DNA from: Caulobacteraceae bacterium
GTDB lineage: Bacteria; Pseudomonadota; Alphaproteobacteria; Caulobacterales; Caulobacteraceae
DNA length: 64,000 bases
NCBI GenBank assembly: GCA_947478785.1
Contig: CANJXI010000005.1
Location: 1 to 64,000 of the forward strand
Direction: 5' to 3'
Under the pieces are notes generated by a model. It searched no databases, was not told where the DNA came from, and saw only the letters and a program-made list of their open reading frames with translations. Position numbers and translations under genes: made by a program. Positions 54,626 through 64,000 of this stretch are shown here, one piece after another. Each line of letters begins with the position of its first letter. The first letter of the stretch is position 1.

Positions 54626-56695
54626 ATGACCTTTGCTTCCGCCCCGACGGGCGACCACCGCCGCAAGGCCTCCATGCTGTCCGACAGCTTCTCCGGCGCC
54701 ATCCTCGGGCGCGCCGTGGGCGAGGCCTTCGTCAAGCTCGACCCGCGCAAGCTGACCGGCAACCCGGTGATCTTCGCCACCGAGATCGTGGCGATCCTGG
54801 CCACCGCCTCGACGGCGCTCGCCGTCCGCGACCACGCCGGCTGGGGCTTCGCCCTGCAGATCGCGCTCTGGCTGTGGGCCACGGTGCTGTTCGCCAACTT
54901 CGCAGAGAGCGTCGCCGAGGGACGCGGCAAGGCGGCCGCCGACAGCCTGCGGGCCACCCGCGTGACCACCAAGGCCAAGCTGATCGTCGATCCGAAGACC
55001 GGGACCATCCTGCCCACGCCGGCCCACAAGCTTGGGGTCGGCGAGATCGTGCTCGTTGAAGCCGGCGACGTCGTGCCCGCCGACGGCGAGATCATCGAAG
55101 GCGTCGCCTCGGTCAACGAAGCCGCCATCACCGGCGAGAGCGCCCCGGTCATCCGCGAGAGCGGCGGTGACCGCTCGGCCGTCACGGGCGGCACGACCGT
55201 GGTCTCCGACTGGATCAAGGTCCGCATCACCTCGGAGGCCGGGAACACCTTCCTCGACCGGATGATCGCCATGGTCGAGGGCGCCGACCGGCGGAAGACC
55301 CCCAACGAGGTGGCGCTGGCCGTGCTGCTGGCCGGGCTGACCCTGATCTTCCTCATCGCCGTGGTCACCCTGCTGGGCCTGGGCGCCTTCTCGGGCGTGA
55401 CGCTGGATCCGATGGTGCTGGGCGCCCTCTTCATCTGCCTGATCCCGACCACCATCGGCGGGCTCCTGTCGGCCGTCGGCATCGCCGGGATGGACCGGCT
55501 GCTGAAGGTGAATGTGCTGGCGACCTCCGGCCGGGCGGTCGAGGCCGCCGGCGACGTCGACACCCTGCTGCTCGACAAGACCGGCACCATCACCTTCGGC
55601 AACCGCATGGCGACCGAGGTGATCCCGGCGCCCGGCGTGCGGCCGGAGGCGGCCTTGCGCGCCACCCTGCTGGCCTCGCTGGGCGACGAGACGCCGGAGG
55701 GCCGCTCGATCGTCGAGCTGGCCCGCAACCAGGGCCTGGTCCTGGAGGCGCCGGCCGGGGCGACGGTGATCCCGTTCAGCGCCACGACCCGTCAATCGGG
55801 CCTGGAGGCCGGCGGCGAGACCTGGCGCAAGGGCGCGGTGGACGCGGTCCTGAAGTCGTCCGGCCTGGCGCCGCAGGAGGCTCCGGCCGAGTTCAGCGCC
55901 GCGGTGGACCGCATCGCGCGCTCGGGCGGCACGCCGCTGGCGGTCTCCGAGAACGGGGTCCTGGTGGGCGTGATCCACCTGAAGGACGTGGTGAAGCCCA
56001 ATGTGAAGGAGCGCTTCGCCGACCTGCGCCGCATGGGCCTGCGCACGGTGATGATCACCGGCGACAATCCGGTGACCGCCGCCGCGATAGCCTCCGAAGC
56101 CGGCGTCGACGACTTCCTGGCCGAGGCGACGCCCGAGGACAAGCTGCGGCTGATCCGCGAGGAGCAGGGCAAGGGCCGGCTGGTGGCCATGTGCGGCGAC
56201 GGCGCCAACGACGCGCCTGCGCTGGCCCAGGCTGACGTCGGCGTGGCCATGCAGACCGGCGCCCAGGCCGCGCGGGAGGCCGGCAACATGGTCGACCTGG
56301 ACTCCGATCCCACCAAGGTCATCGAGATCGTCGAGGTGGGCAAGCAGATGCTGATCACCCGGGGCGCGCTGACCACCTTCTCGATCGCCAACGACGTGGC
56401 GAAGTATTTCGCGATCATCCCGGCGCTGTTCGTCGTCACGCTGCCGGCGCTGGGCGCGCTCAACGTCATGGGACTTTCAAGCCCCAAGAGCGCGATCCTG
56501 TCGGCGGTGATCTTCAACGCCCTGGTGATCATCGCCCTGATCCCGCTGGCGCTGCGCGGGGTGAAGTACCGCGCCATCGGGGCCGGCCGGCTGCTGCAGC
56601 GCAACCTGCTGGTCTATGGCCTGGGCGGGCTCGTCGCGCCCTTCGCCGGCATCAAGCTTATCGACCTGGGCGTCTCCGCCCTTGGCCTCGCGTGA
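54626..56695 (+). CDS. kdpB: K+-transporting P-type ATPase subunit B
   Basis: 689 residues. P-type ATPase motifs: TGES in [11 protein letters not shown] (actuator domain), phosphorylation Asp317 in [12 protein letters not shown], and [20 protein letters not shown] (hinge). KdpB hydrolyses ATP to drive K+ uptake. The sequence is full length. Its stop is overlapped by a possible GTG start of kdpC. Confidence 0.97.
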   Translation: MTFASAPTGDHRRKASMLSDSFSGAILGRAVGEAFVKLDPRKLTGNPVIFATEIVAILATASTALAVRDHAGWGFALQIALWLWATVLFANFAESVAEGRGKAAADSLRATRVTTKAKLIVDPKTGTILPTPAHKLGVGEIVLVEAGDVVPADGEIIEGVASVNEAAITGESAPVIRESGGDRSAVTGGTTVVSDWIKVRITSEAGNTFLDRMIAMVEGADRRKTPNEVALAVLLAGLTLIFLIAVVTLLGLGAFSGVTLDPMVLGALFICLIPTTIGGLLSAVGIAGMDRLLKVNVLATSGRAVEAAGDVDTLLLDKTGTITFGNRMATEVIPAPGVRPEAALRATLLASLGDETPEGRSIVELARNQGLVLEAPAGATVIPFSATTRQSGLEAGGETWRKGAVDAVLKSSGLAPQEAPAEFSAAVDRIARSGGTPLAVSENGVLVGVIHLKDVVKPNVKERFADLRRMGLRTVMITGDNPVTAAAIASEAGVDDFLAEATPEDKLRLIREEQGKGRLVAMCGDGANDAPALAQADVGVAMQTGAQAAREAGNMVDLDSDPTKVIEIVEVGKQMLITRGALTTFSIANDVAKYFAIIPALFVVTLPALGALNVMGLSSPKSAILSAVIFNALVIIALIPLALRGVKYRAIGAGRLLQRNLLVYGLGGLVAPFAGIKLIDLGVSALGLA

Positions 56696-56703
56696 GGACC
56701 GCC

Positions 56704-57294
56704 ATGCTCTCCCAGATCCGCCCGGCGATCGTCGCCACCCTGTTCTTCACCCTGCTGCTGGGGGTCGGCTACCCGCTGCTGGTCACCGGCATCGGCCAGC
56801 TGGCCTTTCCCGCCCAGGCCGGCGGCAGCCTGATCCGCGACGCCAGGGGCCAGGTGATCGGCTCGGCGCTGATCGCCCAGAACTTCGCCCAGCCGAAATA
56901 CCTCCACCCGCGCCCCTCGGCGGCGGGCTCCGACGGCTATGACGCCTCGGGCTCGTCCGGCTCCAACCTGGGCCCCCTGAACCCCGACCTCGCCATGCGG
57001 GTCGCCAAGGATGCGGCCGGCCTCGCGGGCGAAGGCCTGGGCCCGATCCCCGCCGACGCGCTCACCACCTCCGGCTCCGGCCTCGATCCCGACATCTCGC
57101 CGGTCAACGCGCGGCGCCAGGCGGCGCGGGTGGCGCGGGCCCGCGGCCTCGCGCCGGGCGAGGTCGAACGCGTGATCGCCGCCAACACCACCCAGCCCTG
57201 GCTGGGTGTCTTCGGCCAGCCGCGCGTCAATGTGCTGAAGGCCAATCTGGCGCTCGACGCCGCGACACCGGCGGCGCAACCTCGCAGCCCATGA
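56704..57294 (+). CDS. kdpC: K+-transporting ATPase subunit C
   Basis: 196 residues from the ATG at 56704, chosen for the GAGG 6 bases upstream and the MLSQIRPAI opening; a GTG at 56692 overlapping the kdpB stop is an alternative giving 200 residues. One membrane helix (ATLFFTLLLGVGYPLLVTGI) is followed by a periplasmic part with SAAGSDGYDASGSSGSNLGP and GLDPDISPVNA, both KdpC signatures. The stop overlaps the kdpD start (ATGA). Confidence 0.95.
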   Translation: MLSQIRPAIVATLFFTLLLGVGYPLLVTGIGQLAFPAQAGGSLIRDARGQVIGSALIAQNFAQPKYLHPRPSAAGSDGYDASGSSGSNLGPLNPDLAMRVAKDAAGLAGEGLGPIPADALTTSGSGLDPDISPVNARRQAARVARARGLAPGEVERVIAANTTQPWLGVFGQPRVNVLKANLALDAATPAAQPRSP

Positions 57295-59966
57295 ACCAGG
57301 ACGAGCCGCGCCGGCCTGATCCGGACGCCCTGCTGGCGGCCACGGCCCGCCCAGGACGTGGCCGGCTCAAGGTCTTCCTGGGCATGTCCCCAGGCGTCGG
57401 CAAGACCTACGAGATGCTGCGCGCCGCCCGCCGCCGGAAGGCCGAGGGCGGCGACGTCCTCGTGGGCGTGGTCGAGACCCACGGGCGCAAGGAGACCCAG
57501 AGCCTGCTGCGCGGCCTGGAGGTGATGGCCCGCCACCCCATCGAATACCGGGACCGCACGCTGCTGGAGTTCGACCTGGACGGGGCGCTGGCCCGGAGGC
57601 CCGGCCTGCTGCTGGTCGACGAATACGCCCATTCCAACGCGCCGGGCTCGCGCCACCCCAAGCGCTGGCAGGATGTCGAGGAGCTGCTGGCCGCGGGGCT
57701 CGACGTGTGGACGACGCTGAACGTCCAGCACCTGGAGAGCCTGGTGGACGTGGTGCAGAAGATCACCGGCGTGCGCCAGCGCGAGACGGTGCCGGACGGC
57801 GCGCTCTCCCGCGCCGACGAGATCGAGCTGATCGACATCACGCCAGCGGAACTCCGCGAGCGGATGGCCGAGGGCAAGGTCTACCTGCCGGAGACCGCGC
57901 GCACCGCCGCCGAGCGGTTCTTCAAGGTGGAGAACCTGACGGCGCTCCGGGAGCTGGCCCTGCGCCGCGCCGCCCAAACCGTCGATGACCAGCTCATCGG
58001 CGCCATGAAGCGCGCAGGCGTGGAGGGGCCCTGGGCGGCCGGCGAGCGCATCCTGGTAATGGTCGGTCCGGACCCGATGGCCACCGCCCTGGTCCGGGCC
58101 GGGCGCAGGCTCTCCGACATGATGATGAACGCGCCCTGGACCGTGGCCCACGTCGAACGCCCGAACATGGCCCCACCCCCGCCTCAGGCGGCCCAGAAGC
58201 TGCGCGAGGCCCTGAAGCTGGCCGACCAGCTGGGCGCCGCCACGGTGGCGCTGACCGGCGACGACCTGGTCGGCAGCGTGCTGGACTACGCCCGGCGCAA
58301 CAACCTGACCCAGATCGTGGTCGGCAAGACGCGCCGCCGGCCCCTGCCCTTCCGCCGCAACCTGCTCACCGCCCTGCTGCAGGAGACCAGCGGGGCGGCG
58401 ATCCACGTGATCACCGAGTCGGCGGAGGGCGAGGCCGCCACCCGCCCGGCCGGCCGGCCGGCCGGCCCGGTCCCCTGGCTCGGCCACCTCGGCGCGCTGG
58501 CCAGCGTCGGCGCGGCGACGGCGGCGGCCTGGCTGTTCGACCGGTATGTGGAGAGCGCCAACCTCGCCATGGTGTTCATGCTGAGCGTGCTGGTCACCGG
58601 GCTGGCGTTCGGCCTTTGGCCCGCCGTGACCGCCGCCGCTGCCGCGGCCTTCGTCTACAACTTCCTGTTCCTGGCCCCGAAGTTCACCCTGTTCATCGGC
58701 CATCCGGGGGACGTGCTGACCTTCGTGGTGTTCTTCGCGGTCGCCATGACCACCGGCTGGCTGACCGGCCGGGTGCGCGACCAGGCGCGCGCGGTGGCCA
58801 GACGGGCCTCGGCGATCTCGGCCGTGCTGTCGGCCACCCGGCGGCTATCGGCGGCCGCGACGACCGACGCCGCGGCCATCGCGCTCGCCGAACAGCTGGC
58901 GGCGGCGACCAGCGGCAAGGCCGTGGTGCTGACGCCCGCCGGCGACGACATCCAGATCGCGGCGGCCTCGCCGGCGCTCGACGCGCTCTCGCCCGGCGAC
59001 ATGGCCGCGGCGCGCTGGGCCTGGGAAAAGGGTGAAGCGGCCGGCGCCGGCACCGGAACCCTGCCGACCGCCGACTGGACCTTCCGCCCGCTGCAGGGGG
59101 TCAAGACCCGGGCCGGAGTCGCCGGCGTCGATCCGGCGGCGCTCGCGAGCGACGACGGCGAGCGGTTCGTGGCGGCCCTGCTGGACCAGGGCGCCGTCGC
59201 CCTGGAGCGCGCGGAGTTCGCCGCCGGCGCCGTGGACGCCGAGGCGCTGCGCCGCACCGACCGCCTGCGCGCGGCGCTGCTGAACTCCGTCAGCCACGAC
59301 CTGCGCACCCCGCTGGCGACGGTGCTGGGCTCGGCGACCACCCTGATCGACTACGGCAAGTCGCTGTCGGCCAAGGTCCGCCAGGACCTGCTGGTGTCGA
59401 TCCGGGAGGAGGCCGAACGGCTGAACCGCTACGTGGGCGACCTCCTCGACATGACCCGGCTGGAGGGCGACGCCCTGGTCACCCGCCGCGAATGGGTGGA
59501 CATCCGCGACGTGCTCCGCGCCGGCGTGGACCGCGTGAAGCGCAGGCTGGAGGGCCGCAAGGTGACGTGGGACCTGCCCGACCAGCTCAGCACCGTGATG
59601 GCCGACCCGTCGCTGCTGGAACAGGCGCTGGTCAACATCCTGGAGAACGCCATCGCCTACAGCCCCGACGGGACCGACATCGAGGTCGCCATCTACGAGG
59701 ACCGCCGCAATGTGGTCATCAGCATCGAGGACGAGGGCCGGGGCATCCCCACGGCCGACCTGGAAATGGTGTTCGAGAAATTCCGCCGCCTGGACGAAGC
59801 CACCGACCGGGGCAAGGGCGCGGGCCTGGGCCTGGCGATATCCAAGGGCTTCGTCGAGGCCATGGGCGGCCGCATCGCGGCGGCCAGCCCGATCCACGAC
59901 GGCCGGGGCACCCGCATCCTGGTCAGCCTGCCCAAGGCGCACGCCATGCCGGATGTCCTGCCATGA
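57291..59966 (+). CDS. kdpD: Potassium sensor histidine kinase KdpD
   Basis: 891 residues. The N-terminal KdpD domain has Walker A GMSPGVGKT at 31-39 and DEYAHSNAPGSRHPKRWQDV (the common form is DELAHTN). The USP domain (ERILVMVGPDP ... GKTRRRPLPF) follows, then four membrane spans (DUF4118, about residues 395-500) and a GAF-like region. HisKA His669 is in SVSHDLRTPLATVLGS. HATPase boxes are ILENAIAYSPDG, DEGRGIP and GAGLGLAISKGF. It controls KdpE in response to K+ limitation. The ATG is within the kdpC stop. Confidence 0.97.
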   Translation: MNQDEPRRPDPDALLAATARPGRGRLKVFLGMSPGVGKTYEMLRAARRRKAEGGDVLVGVVETHGRKETQSLLRGLEVMARHPIEYRDRTLLEFDLDGALARRPGLLLVDEYAHSNAPGSRHPKRWQDVEELLAAGLDVWTTLNVQHLESLVDVVQKITGVRQRETVPDGALSRADEIELIDITPAELRERMAEGKVYLPETARTAAERFFKVENLTALRELALRRAAQTVDDQLIGAMKRAGVEGPWAAGERILVMVGPDPMATALVRAGRRLSDMMMNAPWTVAHVERPNMAPPPPQAAQKLREALKLADQLGAATVALTGDDLVGSVLDYARRNNLTQIVVGKTRRRPLPFRRNLLTALLQETSGAAIHVITESAEGEAATRPAGRPAGPVPWLGHLGALASVGAATAAAWLFDRYVESANLAMVFMLSVLVTGLAFGLWPAVTAAAAAAFVYNFLFLAPKFTLFIGHPGDVLTFVVFFAVAMTTGWLTGRVRDQARAVARRASAISAVLSATRRLSAAATTDAAAIALAEQLAAATSGKAVVLTPAGDDIQIAAASPALDALSPGDMAAARWAWEKGEAAGAGTGTLPTADWTFRPLQGVKTRAGVAGVDPAALASDDGERFVAALLDQGAVALERAEFAAGAVDAEALRRTDRLRAALLNSVSHDLRTPLATVLGSATTLIDYGKSLSAKVRQDLLVSIREEAERLNRYVGDLLDMTRLEGDALVTRREWVDIRDVLRAGVDRVKRRLEGRKVTWDLPDQLSTVMADPSLLEQALVNILENAIAYSPDGTDIEVAIYEDRRNVVISIEDEGRGIPTADLEMVFEKFRRLDEATDRGKGAGLGLAISKGFVEAMGGRIAAASPIHDGRGTRILVSLPKAHAMPDVLP

Positions 59967-60652
59967 GCGCGCATCGGCCCCGCATCCTGGTGATCGACGA
60001 CGAGCCGCAGATCCACCGGTTCCTGGGCCCGGCGCTCGACGCCGCCGGCTACGAGCCCGTCCGCGCCGACACCGGCGCCGATGGCCTGCGGGAGATCGCC
60101 CGCAAGGCGCCCGACGCGGTGGTGCTCGACCTCGGGCTGCCGGACATGGACGGCTCGGAGGTCCTGGAGAAGGCCCGGGCCTTTTACGACGGTCCGATCC
60201 TGATCCTGTCGGCCCGCGACCGGGAGACCGAGAAGATCGACGCCCTCGACCGCGGCGCCGACGACTATGTGGAAAAGCCGTTCGGCGTCGGCGAACTGCT
60301 GGCCCGCCTGCGGGTCGCCATGCGCCACAGGCTGCGGGCCGGCGGCGCGGAGCCCGTGGTCACGTCGGGCGACCTGACCATCGACCTGGTCAAGCGCCTG
60401 GTCACCCGCGCCGGCGAGGCGATCCGGCTCTCGCCGCGCGAGTACGACCTGCTTGCCCAGCTCGTGCAGGGGAGCGGCAAGGTGGTCACCCACCGCCAGC
60501 TGCTGACCGCCATCTGGGGACCGGCGCACGCGCAGGACGTCCAGTACCTGCGGGTGTTCGTGGGCCAGCTGCGCCAGAAGGTGGAGCCGGAGCCGTCCGC
60601 GCCGGCCCTGATCGTGACGGAACCGGGGGTCGGCTACCGCTGGCTCGGCTGA
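59963..60652 (+). CDS. kdpE: Response regulator KdpE
   Basis: 229 residues from the ATG at 59963, overlapping the kdpD stop (ATGA). A CheY-like receiver with the DDEPQ acidic pocket and phospho-acceptor Asp56 (VVLDLGLPDMDG), and switch Lys in DDYVEKPF. A C-terminal OmpR/PhoB winged helix ends LIVTEPGVGYRW. It should activate kdp and, by the shared site, may affect kup. Confidence 0.97.
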   Translation: MSAHRPRILVIDDEPQIHRFLGPALDAAGYEPVRADTGADGLREIARKAPDAVVLDLGLPDMDGSEVLEKARAFYDGPILILSARDRETEKIDALDRGADDYVEKPFGVGELLARLRVAMRHRLRAGGAEPVVTSGDLTIDLVKRLVTRAGEAIRLSPREYDLLAQLVQGSGKVVTHRQLLTAIWGPAHAQDVQYLRVFVGQLRQKVEPEPSAPALIVTEPGVGYRWLG

Positions 60653-60660
60653 GCCCGCGA

Positions 60661-60680
60661 CCTTTACGTTTCCCTTATCC
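60661..60680 (+). promoter_or_regulatory. Candidate KdpE-binding site upstream of kup
   Basis: TTTACG (60663-60668) and CTTATC (60674-60679) start 11 bp apart. With the flanking CC and CCGG the block is almost the same as the site before kdp (52613-52632). It starts 9 bp after the kdpE stop and about 105 bp before kup. Confidence 0.55.
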
Positions 60681-60782
60681 CCGGCGCCCGCCAGCCGGAT
60701 GGCTTCCTAACGCCCAGGGCGCGTAATCCTGCGACCCCGTCCTGTCGGCAGCCCGCGATGCGCAAGCGCGGCGGAAAGACCC

Positions 60783-62711
60783 ATGACCGCTGCGATCGAA
60801 GCCGCCGCCACACCCCACGGAGCGGCGACGCCCCGGCGGTTCTGGACGCTCGCGCTGGGCAGCGTCGGCGTGGTGTTCGGCGATATCGGCACCAGTCCGC
60901 TCTACGCCTTCCGCGAGGCGCTGGGCCAGGCCGGGGGCGTGACGCCGGACGCGGTGATGGGCGTGGTCTCCCTGGCCTTCTGGGCCCTGATCCTGGTGGT
61001 CACGGTCAAATATGTGCTGTTCCTGATGCGCGCCGACAACCACGGCGAGGGCGGGGTGCTGTCCCTGGCCGCGCTGGCGGAGACCGCCGTCGGCCGGCGG
61101 ACCCGGCTGATCTTCATCCTGGGCGTGACCGGGGCGGCGCTGTTCTATGGCGACGCGATCATCACGCCGGCGATCTCGGTGCTCTCGGCGGTCGAGGGGC
61201 TGCGGTCGGTCCCGGCGCTCGCCGACCACGTCAGCCAGTCCGTCGTCATCGCCGCCAGCCTGACGATCCTGCTGGGCCTGTTCCTGGTCCAGTCGCATGG
61301 GACGGCCATCGTCGGCCGCTGGTTCGGACCCATCTGCCTGGTCTGGTTCGTGGCCATCGCCGGCGTCGGCGTTCCGCACATCCTGGCCGAGCCGCGCGTG
61401 CTGGCGGCCCTCAGCCCGCACCATGCGGTCGGCTTCCTGCTGCATCACGGACTGGCGGGATTCTTCGTGCTGGGCTCGGTGTTCCTGACGGTGACCGGCG
61501 CCGAGGCGCTGTTCGCCGACATGGGGCATTTCGGGCGCTGGCCGATCCAGGCGTCCTGGCTGTTCTTCGTCCTGCCGGCGCTGCTGCTGAACTACCTGGG
61601 CCAGGGCGGGTTCGCGCTGCACCAGATCGCGATGGCGCATGGGGCGGCGGTCCCCAACAGCGACTGGTTTTTCCAGATGATACCCCTGCCGCTGCGCATC
61701 CCGCTGGTGGTGCTGGCGACCCTGGCGACGATCATCGCCAGCCAGGCGGTGATCACCGGGGCGTTCTCGCTGACCAACCAGGCCATCCAGCTGGGCTACC
61801 TGCCGAGGCTCACGGTCCGCCGGACCTCCGAGACCCAGGCCGGCGAGATCTACATCCCGCAGATCACCATCCTGCTGGCGATCGGCGTCGTGCTACTGGT
61901 CGGCATCTTCCACACCTCCAGCGGCCTGGCCCACGCCTATGGCCTGGCGGTCACCGGCACCATGGTGGTCACCACGACCCTGGCGTTCATCGTGGTGACC
62001 CGTGAATGGAAGTGGCCGCTGTGGGGCGCGCTCGCCCTGATCGGACCGCTGCTGGCCATTGACACGGTCTTCCTGGGCGCCAACGCGCTGAAGCTGCTGT
62101 CGGGCGGCTTCGTGCCGCTGATGATCGGGGCGGCGCTGTTCTTCGTCATGGCCACCTGGGCGCGCGGCGCCGACCTCGTGCGGCGCAAGGCCGAGCACGA
62201 CACGCCGCCGCTCCAGGAGGTGGCGCTCAGCCTGGCGTCGTCCCGGTCGGTCTATCGCGCGCCGGGCGTCGCGGTGTTCCTGACCTCCGATCCCACCCGC
62301 GTGCCGGGCGCCCTGCTGCACAACCTCAAGCACAACCGCGTGCTGCACCAGGCGAACCTGATCGTCAGCATCGAGACCGCCCAGACCCCGCGCGTCGAGG
62401 AGGCCGGCCGCGCCGAGATCACGACCGTCTCGCCGGACTTCACCCGCGTCCGCCTCACCTACGGCTACATGGAGACCCCGAACGTGCCGCGCGCGCTCGC
62501 GGCGCTGCGCGGCCAGGGGATCCGGTTCGACATCATGAACACCTCCTTCTTCGTCGGCCGCCGCACCCTGGTGCGGGCCGCCCACCCCTTGCTGCCGCCG
62601 GGGATGGACAAGCTGTTCATCTGGCTCACCCGCAACGCGGCCGATCCGGTGGATTTCTTCCACATCCCGCCGGGACGGGTTGTGGAGCTGGGCACGCAGA
62701 TCAGCGTGTGA
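60783..62711 (+). CDS. kup: Low-affinity potassium transporter Kup
   Basis: 642 residues with about 12 membrane spans and a soluble C-terminal domain. The KUP/HAK signature GDIGTSPLYAFRE is near the N-terminus and GDAIITPAISVLSAVEGL follows. It carries K+ (probably with H+) across the inner membrane. Transcription is likely separate from kdpE (130-bp gap) with the candidate KdpE site inside. Confidence 0.97.
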   Translation: MTAAIEAAATPHGAATPRRFWTLALGSVGVVFGDIGTSPLYAFREALGQAGGVTPDAVMGVVSLAFWALILVVTVKYVLFLMRADNHGEGGVLSLAALAETAVGRRTRLIFILGVTGAALFYGDAIITPAISVLSAVEGLRSVPALADHVSQSVVIAASLTILLGLFLVQSHGTAIVGRWFGPICLVWFVAIAGVGVPHILAEPRVLAALSPHHAVGFLLHHGLAGFFVLGSVFLTVTGAEALFADMGHFGRWPIQASWLFFVLPALLLNYLGQGGFALHQIAMAHGAAVPNSDWFFQMIPLPLRIPLVVLATLATIIASQAVITGAFSLTNQAIQLGYLPRLTVRRTSETQAGEIYIPQITILLAIGVVLLVGIFHTSSGLAHAYGLAVTGTMVVTTTLAFIVVTREWKWPLWGALALIGPLLAIDTVFLGANALKLLSGGFVPLMIGAALFFVMATWARGADLVRRKAEHDTPPLQEVALSLASSRSVYRAPGVAVFLTSDPTRVPGALLHNLKHNRVLHQANLIVSIETAQTPRVEEAGRAEITTVSPDFTRVRLTYGYMETPNVPRALAALRGQGIRFDIMNTSFFVGRRTLVRAAHPLLPPGMDKLFIWLTRNAADPVDFFHIPPGRVVELGTQISV

Positions 62712-62764
62712 GGCCCGCGTGAAGCGGGTCCCCCTGTGCGGGAAAATGCAGTAGGTCGGGCGCC

Positions 62765-63784
62765 ATGCATTTCGCCCGCTTCAATCCCGTCCGCTTCGCC
62801 CACCTGCCGACTCCGCTGGAGCCGCTGCCCAGGCTGAGCGAGGCCTTGTCGGGTCCAGCCGCCGGCGGTCCCAACCTGTGGGTCAAGCGCGACGACTGCA
62901 CGGGCCTGGCCGGCGGCGGCAACAAGACCCGCAAGCTGGAATTCCTGCTGGGCGATGCGCTCGCCAACGAGGCCGACACGCTGGTCACGCAGGGCGCCGT
63001 GCAGTCGAACCACGTGCGCCAGACGGCCGCCGCCGCCGCCCGCTTCGGCCTGGACTGCGAGATCATCCTGGAGGAGCGCACCGGATCGACCGCCGTGGAT
63101 TACACCCAGGGCGGCAACGTCCTGCTCGACCAGCTGCTGGGCGCGCGCATCCGCCGCGTGCCGGCCGGGACCGACATGAACCTGGCGCTCGCGGAAGTCG
63201 CCGCCGAGGTGCATGCGGCGGGCGGCAGTCCCTACGTGATCCCCGGCGGCGGCTCCAACATCATCGGCGCCCTGGGCTATGCGGAATGCGCGCTTGAGCT
63301 GGTGGCCCAGGCCAACGGGATGGGCCTGGAGATCGACCTGATCGTCACCGCCACCGGCAGCGCGGGTACGCAAGCGGGCCTCGTCGCGGGGCTGGCGGTG
63401 ATGGGCGCCGACATCCCGGTCCTGGGCATCGGCGTGCGCGCGCCCCGTGACGTACAGGAGGCCAATGTCTTCAAGCTGGCCGCCGACACCGCGGGGCTGC
63501 TGGGTCATCGCGAACGGGTGACCCGCGAGATGGTCGAGTGCGACTGCGACTTTGTGGGCGCGGGCTACGGCCTGATCGACCAGCTGGTGATCGACGCCCT
63601 GACCCTGGCCGCGCGCACCGAGGGCCTGGTCCTCGACCCGGTCTATTCGGGCAAGGCGATGAAGGGGCTGATCGCGCTCTCCGCCGCCGGCCGGTTCGAC
63701 GGCGAGACGGTGGTCTTCCTGCACACCGGCGGGGCGCAGGGCCTCTTCGGCTACCAGTCGGAGATGGAAGGCAGGCTCACATGA
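62765..63784 (+). CDS. D-cysteine desulfhydrase / ACC deaminase family PLP enzyme
   Basis: 339 residues. The PLP-binding Lys is Lys54 in GGGNKTRKLEF, and AVQSNHVRQTAAAAARFG and GSNIIGALGY are typical of the D-cysteine desulfhydrase and 1-aminocyclopropane-1-carboxylate deaminase family. L-cysteate sulfo-lyase (CuyA) is a close family member and cannot be excluded. Overlap by 4 bp with the Asp/Glu racemase gene next to it hints that both handle D-amino acids. Confidence 0.88.
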   Translation: MHFARFNPVRFAHLPTPLEPLPRLSEALSGPAAGGPNLWVKRDDCTGLAGGGNKTRKLEFLLGDALANEADTLVTQGAVQSNHVRQTAAAAARFGLDCEIILEERTGSTAVDYTQGGNVLLDQLLGARIRRVPAGTDMNLALAEVAAEVHAAGGSPYVIPGGGSNIIGALGYAECALELVAQANGMGLEIDLIVTATGSAGTQAGLVAGLAVMGADIPVLGIGVRAPRDVQEANVFKLAADTAGLLGHRERVTREMVECDCDFVGAGYGLIDQLVIDALTLAARTEGLVLDPVYSGKAMKGLIALSAAGRFDGETVVFLHTGGAQGLFGYQSEMEGRLT

Positions 63785-64000
63785 GCGAGGTTCCGGACTC
63801 GCTGGTGCTTGGGGTCTTGGGCGGCATGGGCCCGGCGGCGACGCTGGACTTCCTGACCAAGCTGCAGGCCTTCACGCCGGCCAAGTCGGACCAGGACCAC
63901 ATCCGGGTGATCTGCGACATCAACCCCAAGGTCCCCGACCGCAACGGCCCGACCGGGGCGGCGGCCGGCGCCGTGCTGGCGGAGATGGCCGGGGCCCTCC
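63781..64000 (+). CDS. Aspartate/glutamate racemase family protein (cut by window end)
   Basis: The first 73 residues are seen. LGVLGGMGPAATLDFLTKL is the N-terminal Gly-rich signature of the aspartate/glutamate racemase family. The ATG overlaps the desulfhydrase stop (ATGA), so translation is coupled. The catalytic Cys pair lies beyond the window or at its edge and was not checked. Confidence 0.88.
   Translation, partial: MSEVPDSLVLGVLGGMGPAATLDFLTKLQAFTPAKSDQDHIRVICDINPKVPDRNGPTGAAAGAVLAEMAGAL

Noticed and set aside
62712-62764. Hairpin terminator after kup
   Set aside because: CCCGC/GCGGG can pair for 5 bp but no T-run follows; too weak to annotate.

Overview
The window is a GC-rich (visibly about 68-70%) chromosomal segment of an alphaproteobacterium, most likely a Caulobacterales member of the Phenylobacterium/Caulobacter type. 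This is inferred from the PEPxxWA-CTERM proteins, two large TonB-dependent receptors, HWE-type and hybrid sensor kinases, a fused indolepyruvate:ferredoxin oxidoreductase beside an Lrp regulator, TTG/GTG starts and short palindromic repeats of the kind common in that order. No rRNA, prophage, integrase, transposase or CRISPR array is visible. One tRNA (Met, CAT) is present.

Layout. 1-1.6 kb: end of an unknown gene, an inverted pair of REP-like palindromes, a PEP-CTERM lectin-like protein and tRNA-Met. 1.6-12.8 kb: an SDR, a Baeyer-Villiger-type monooxygenase, a glycosyltransferase abutting asnB, an FAD oxidoreductase, a serine hydrolase, a sulfotransferase and a TonB receptor. 12.8-20 kb: indolepyruvate oxidoreductase with divergent Lrp, then pirin, NIPSNAP, YciI, GST and pgsA. 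20-32.5 kb: an accessory catabolic-looking stretch with three TauD/TfdA-type dioxygenases, an LLM flavin oxidoreductase, a second TonB receptor, an MmgE/PrpD protein and a BKACE-family enzyme, plus a second PEP-CTERM protein and a REPIN-like repeat. 33-39.5 kb: a hybrid histidine kinase, an exported methyltransferase, uvrC and an HWE kinase. 39.5-44.3 kb: four minus-strand genes of unknown role, headed by an AT-rich leader. 44.3-52.6 kb: acyl-CoA synthetase, an ArsR-like small protein, a Pro/Ala-rich membrane protein, an SDR, small proteins, a pentapeptide-repeat protein, a second REPIN and thiC with its TPP riboswitch. 52.7-62.7 kb: a complete potassium module kdpFABC-kdpDE followed by kup. 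62.8-64 kb: a D-cysteine desulfhydrase-like enzyme and the start of an Asp/Glu racemase.

Functional coherence. The potassium module is the clearest unit: the high-affinity Kdp pump, its sensor/regulator pair and the Kup transporter lie in one direction, and a nearly identical direct-repeat motif occurs upstream of both kdpF and kup. The dioxygenase/monooxygenase/TonB genes suggest uptake and oxidative breakdown of environmental organics, but no complete pathway can be read.

The best candidate for an undescribed system is at 39507-43953. A 931-residue protein appears to join a phosphoribosyltransferase domain, two AMMECR1-like segments and an alpha/alpha-toroid-like C-terminus. It lies directly downstream of a small Gly-rich protein with repeated ELP motifs and is separated from it by a perfect 18-bp hairpin. 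A lipoprotein and a 57-residue protein follow. Other points of interest are a palindromic repeat read in frame inside asnB, a Baeyer-Villiger enzyme lacking the signature histidine, and a BKACE enzyme lacking the expected third zinc ligand.
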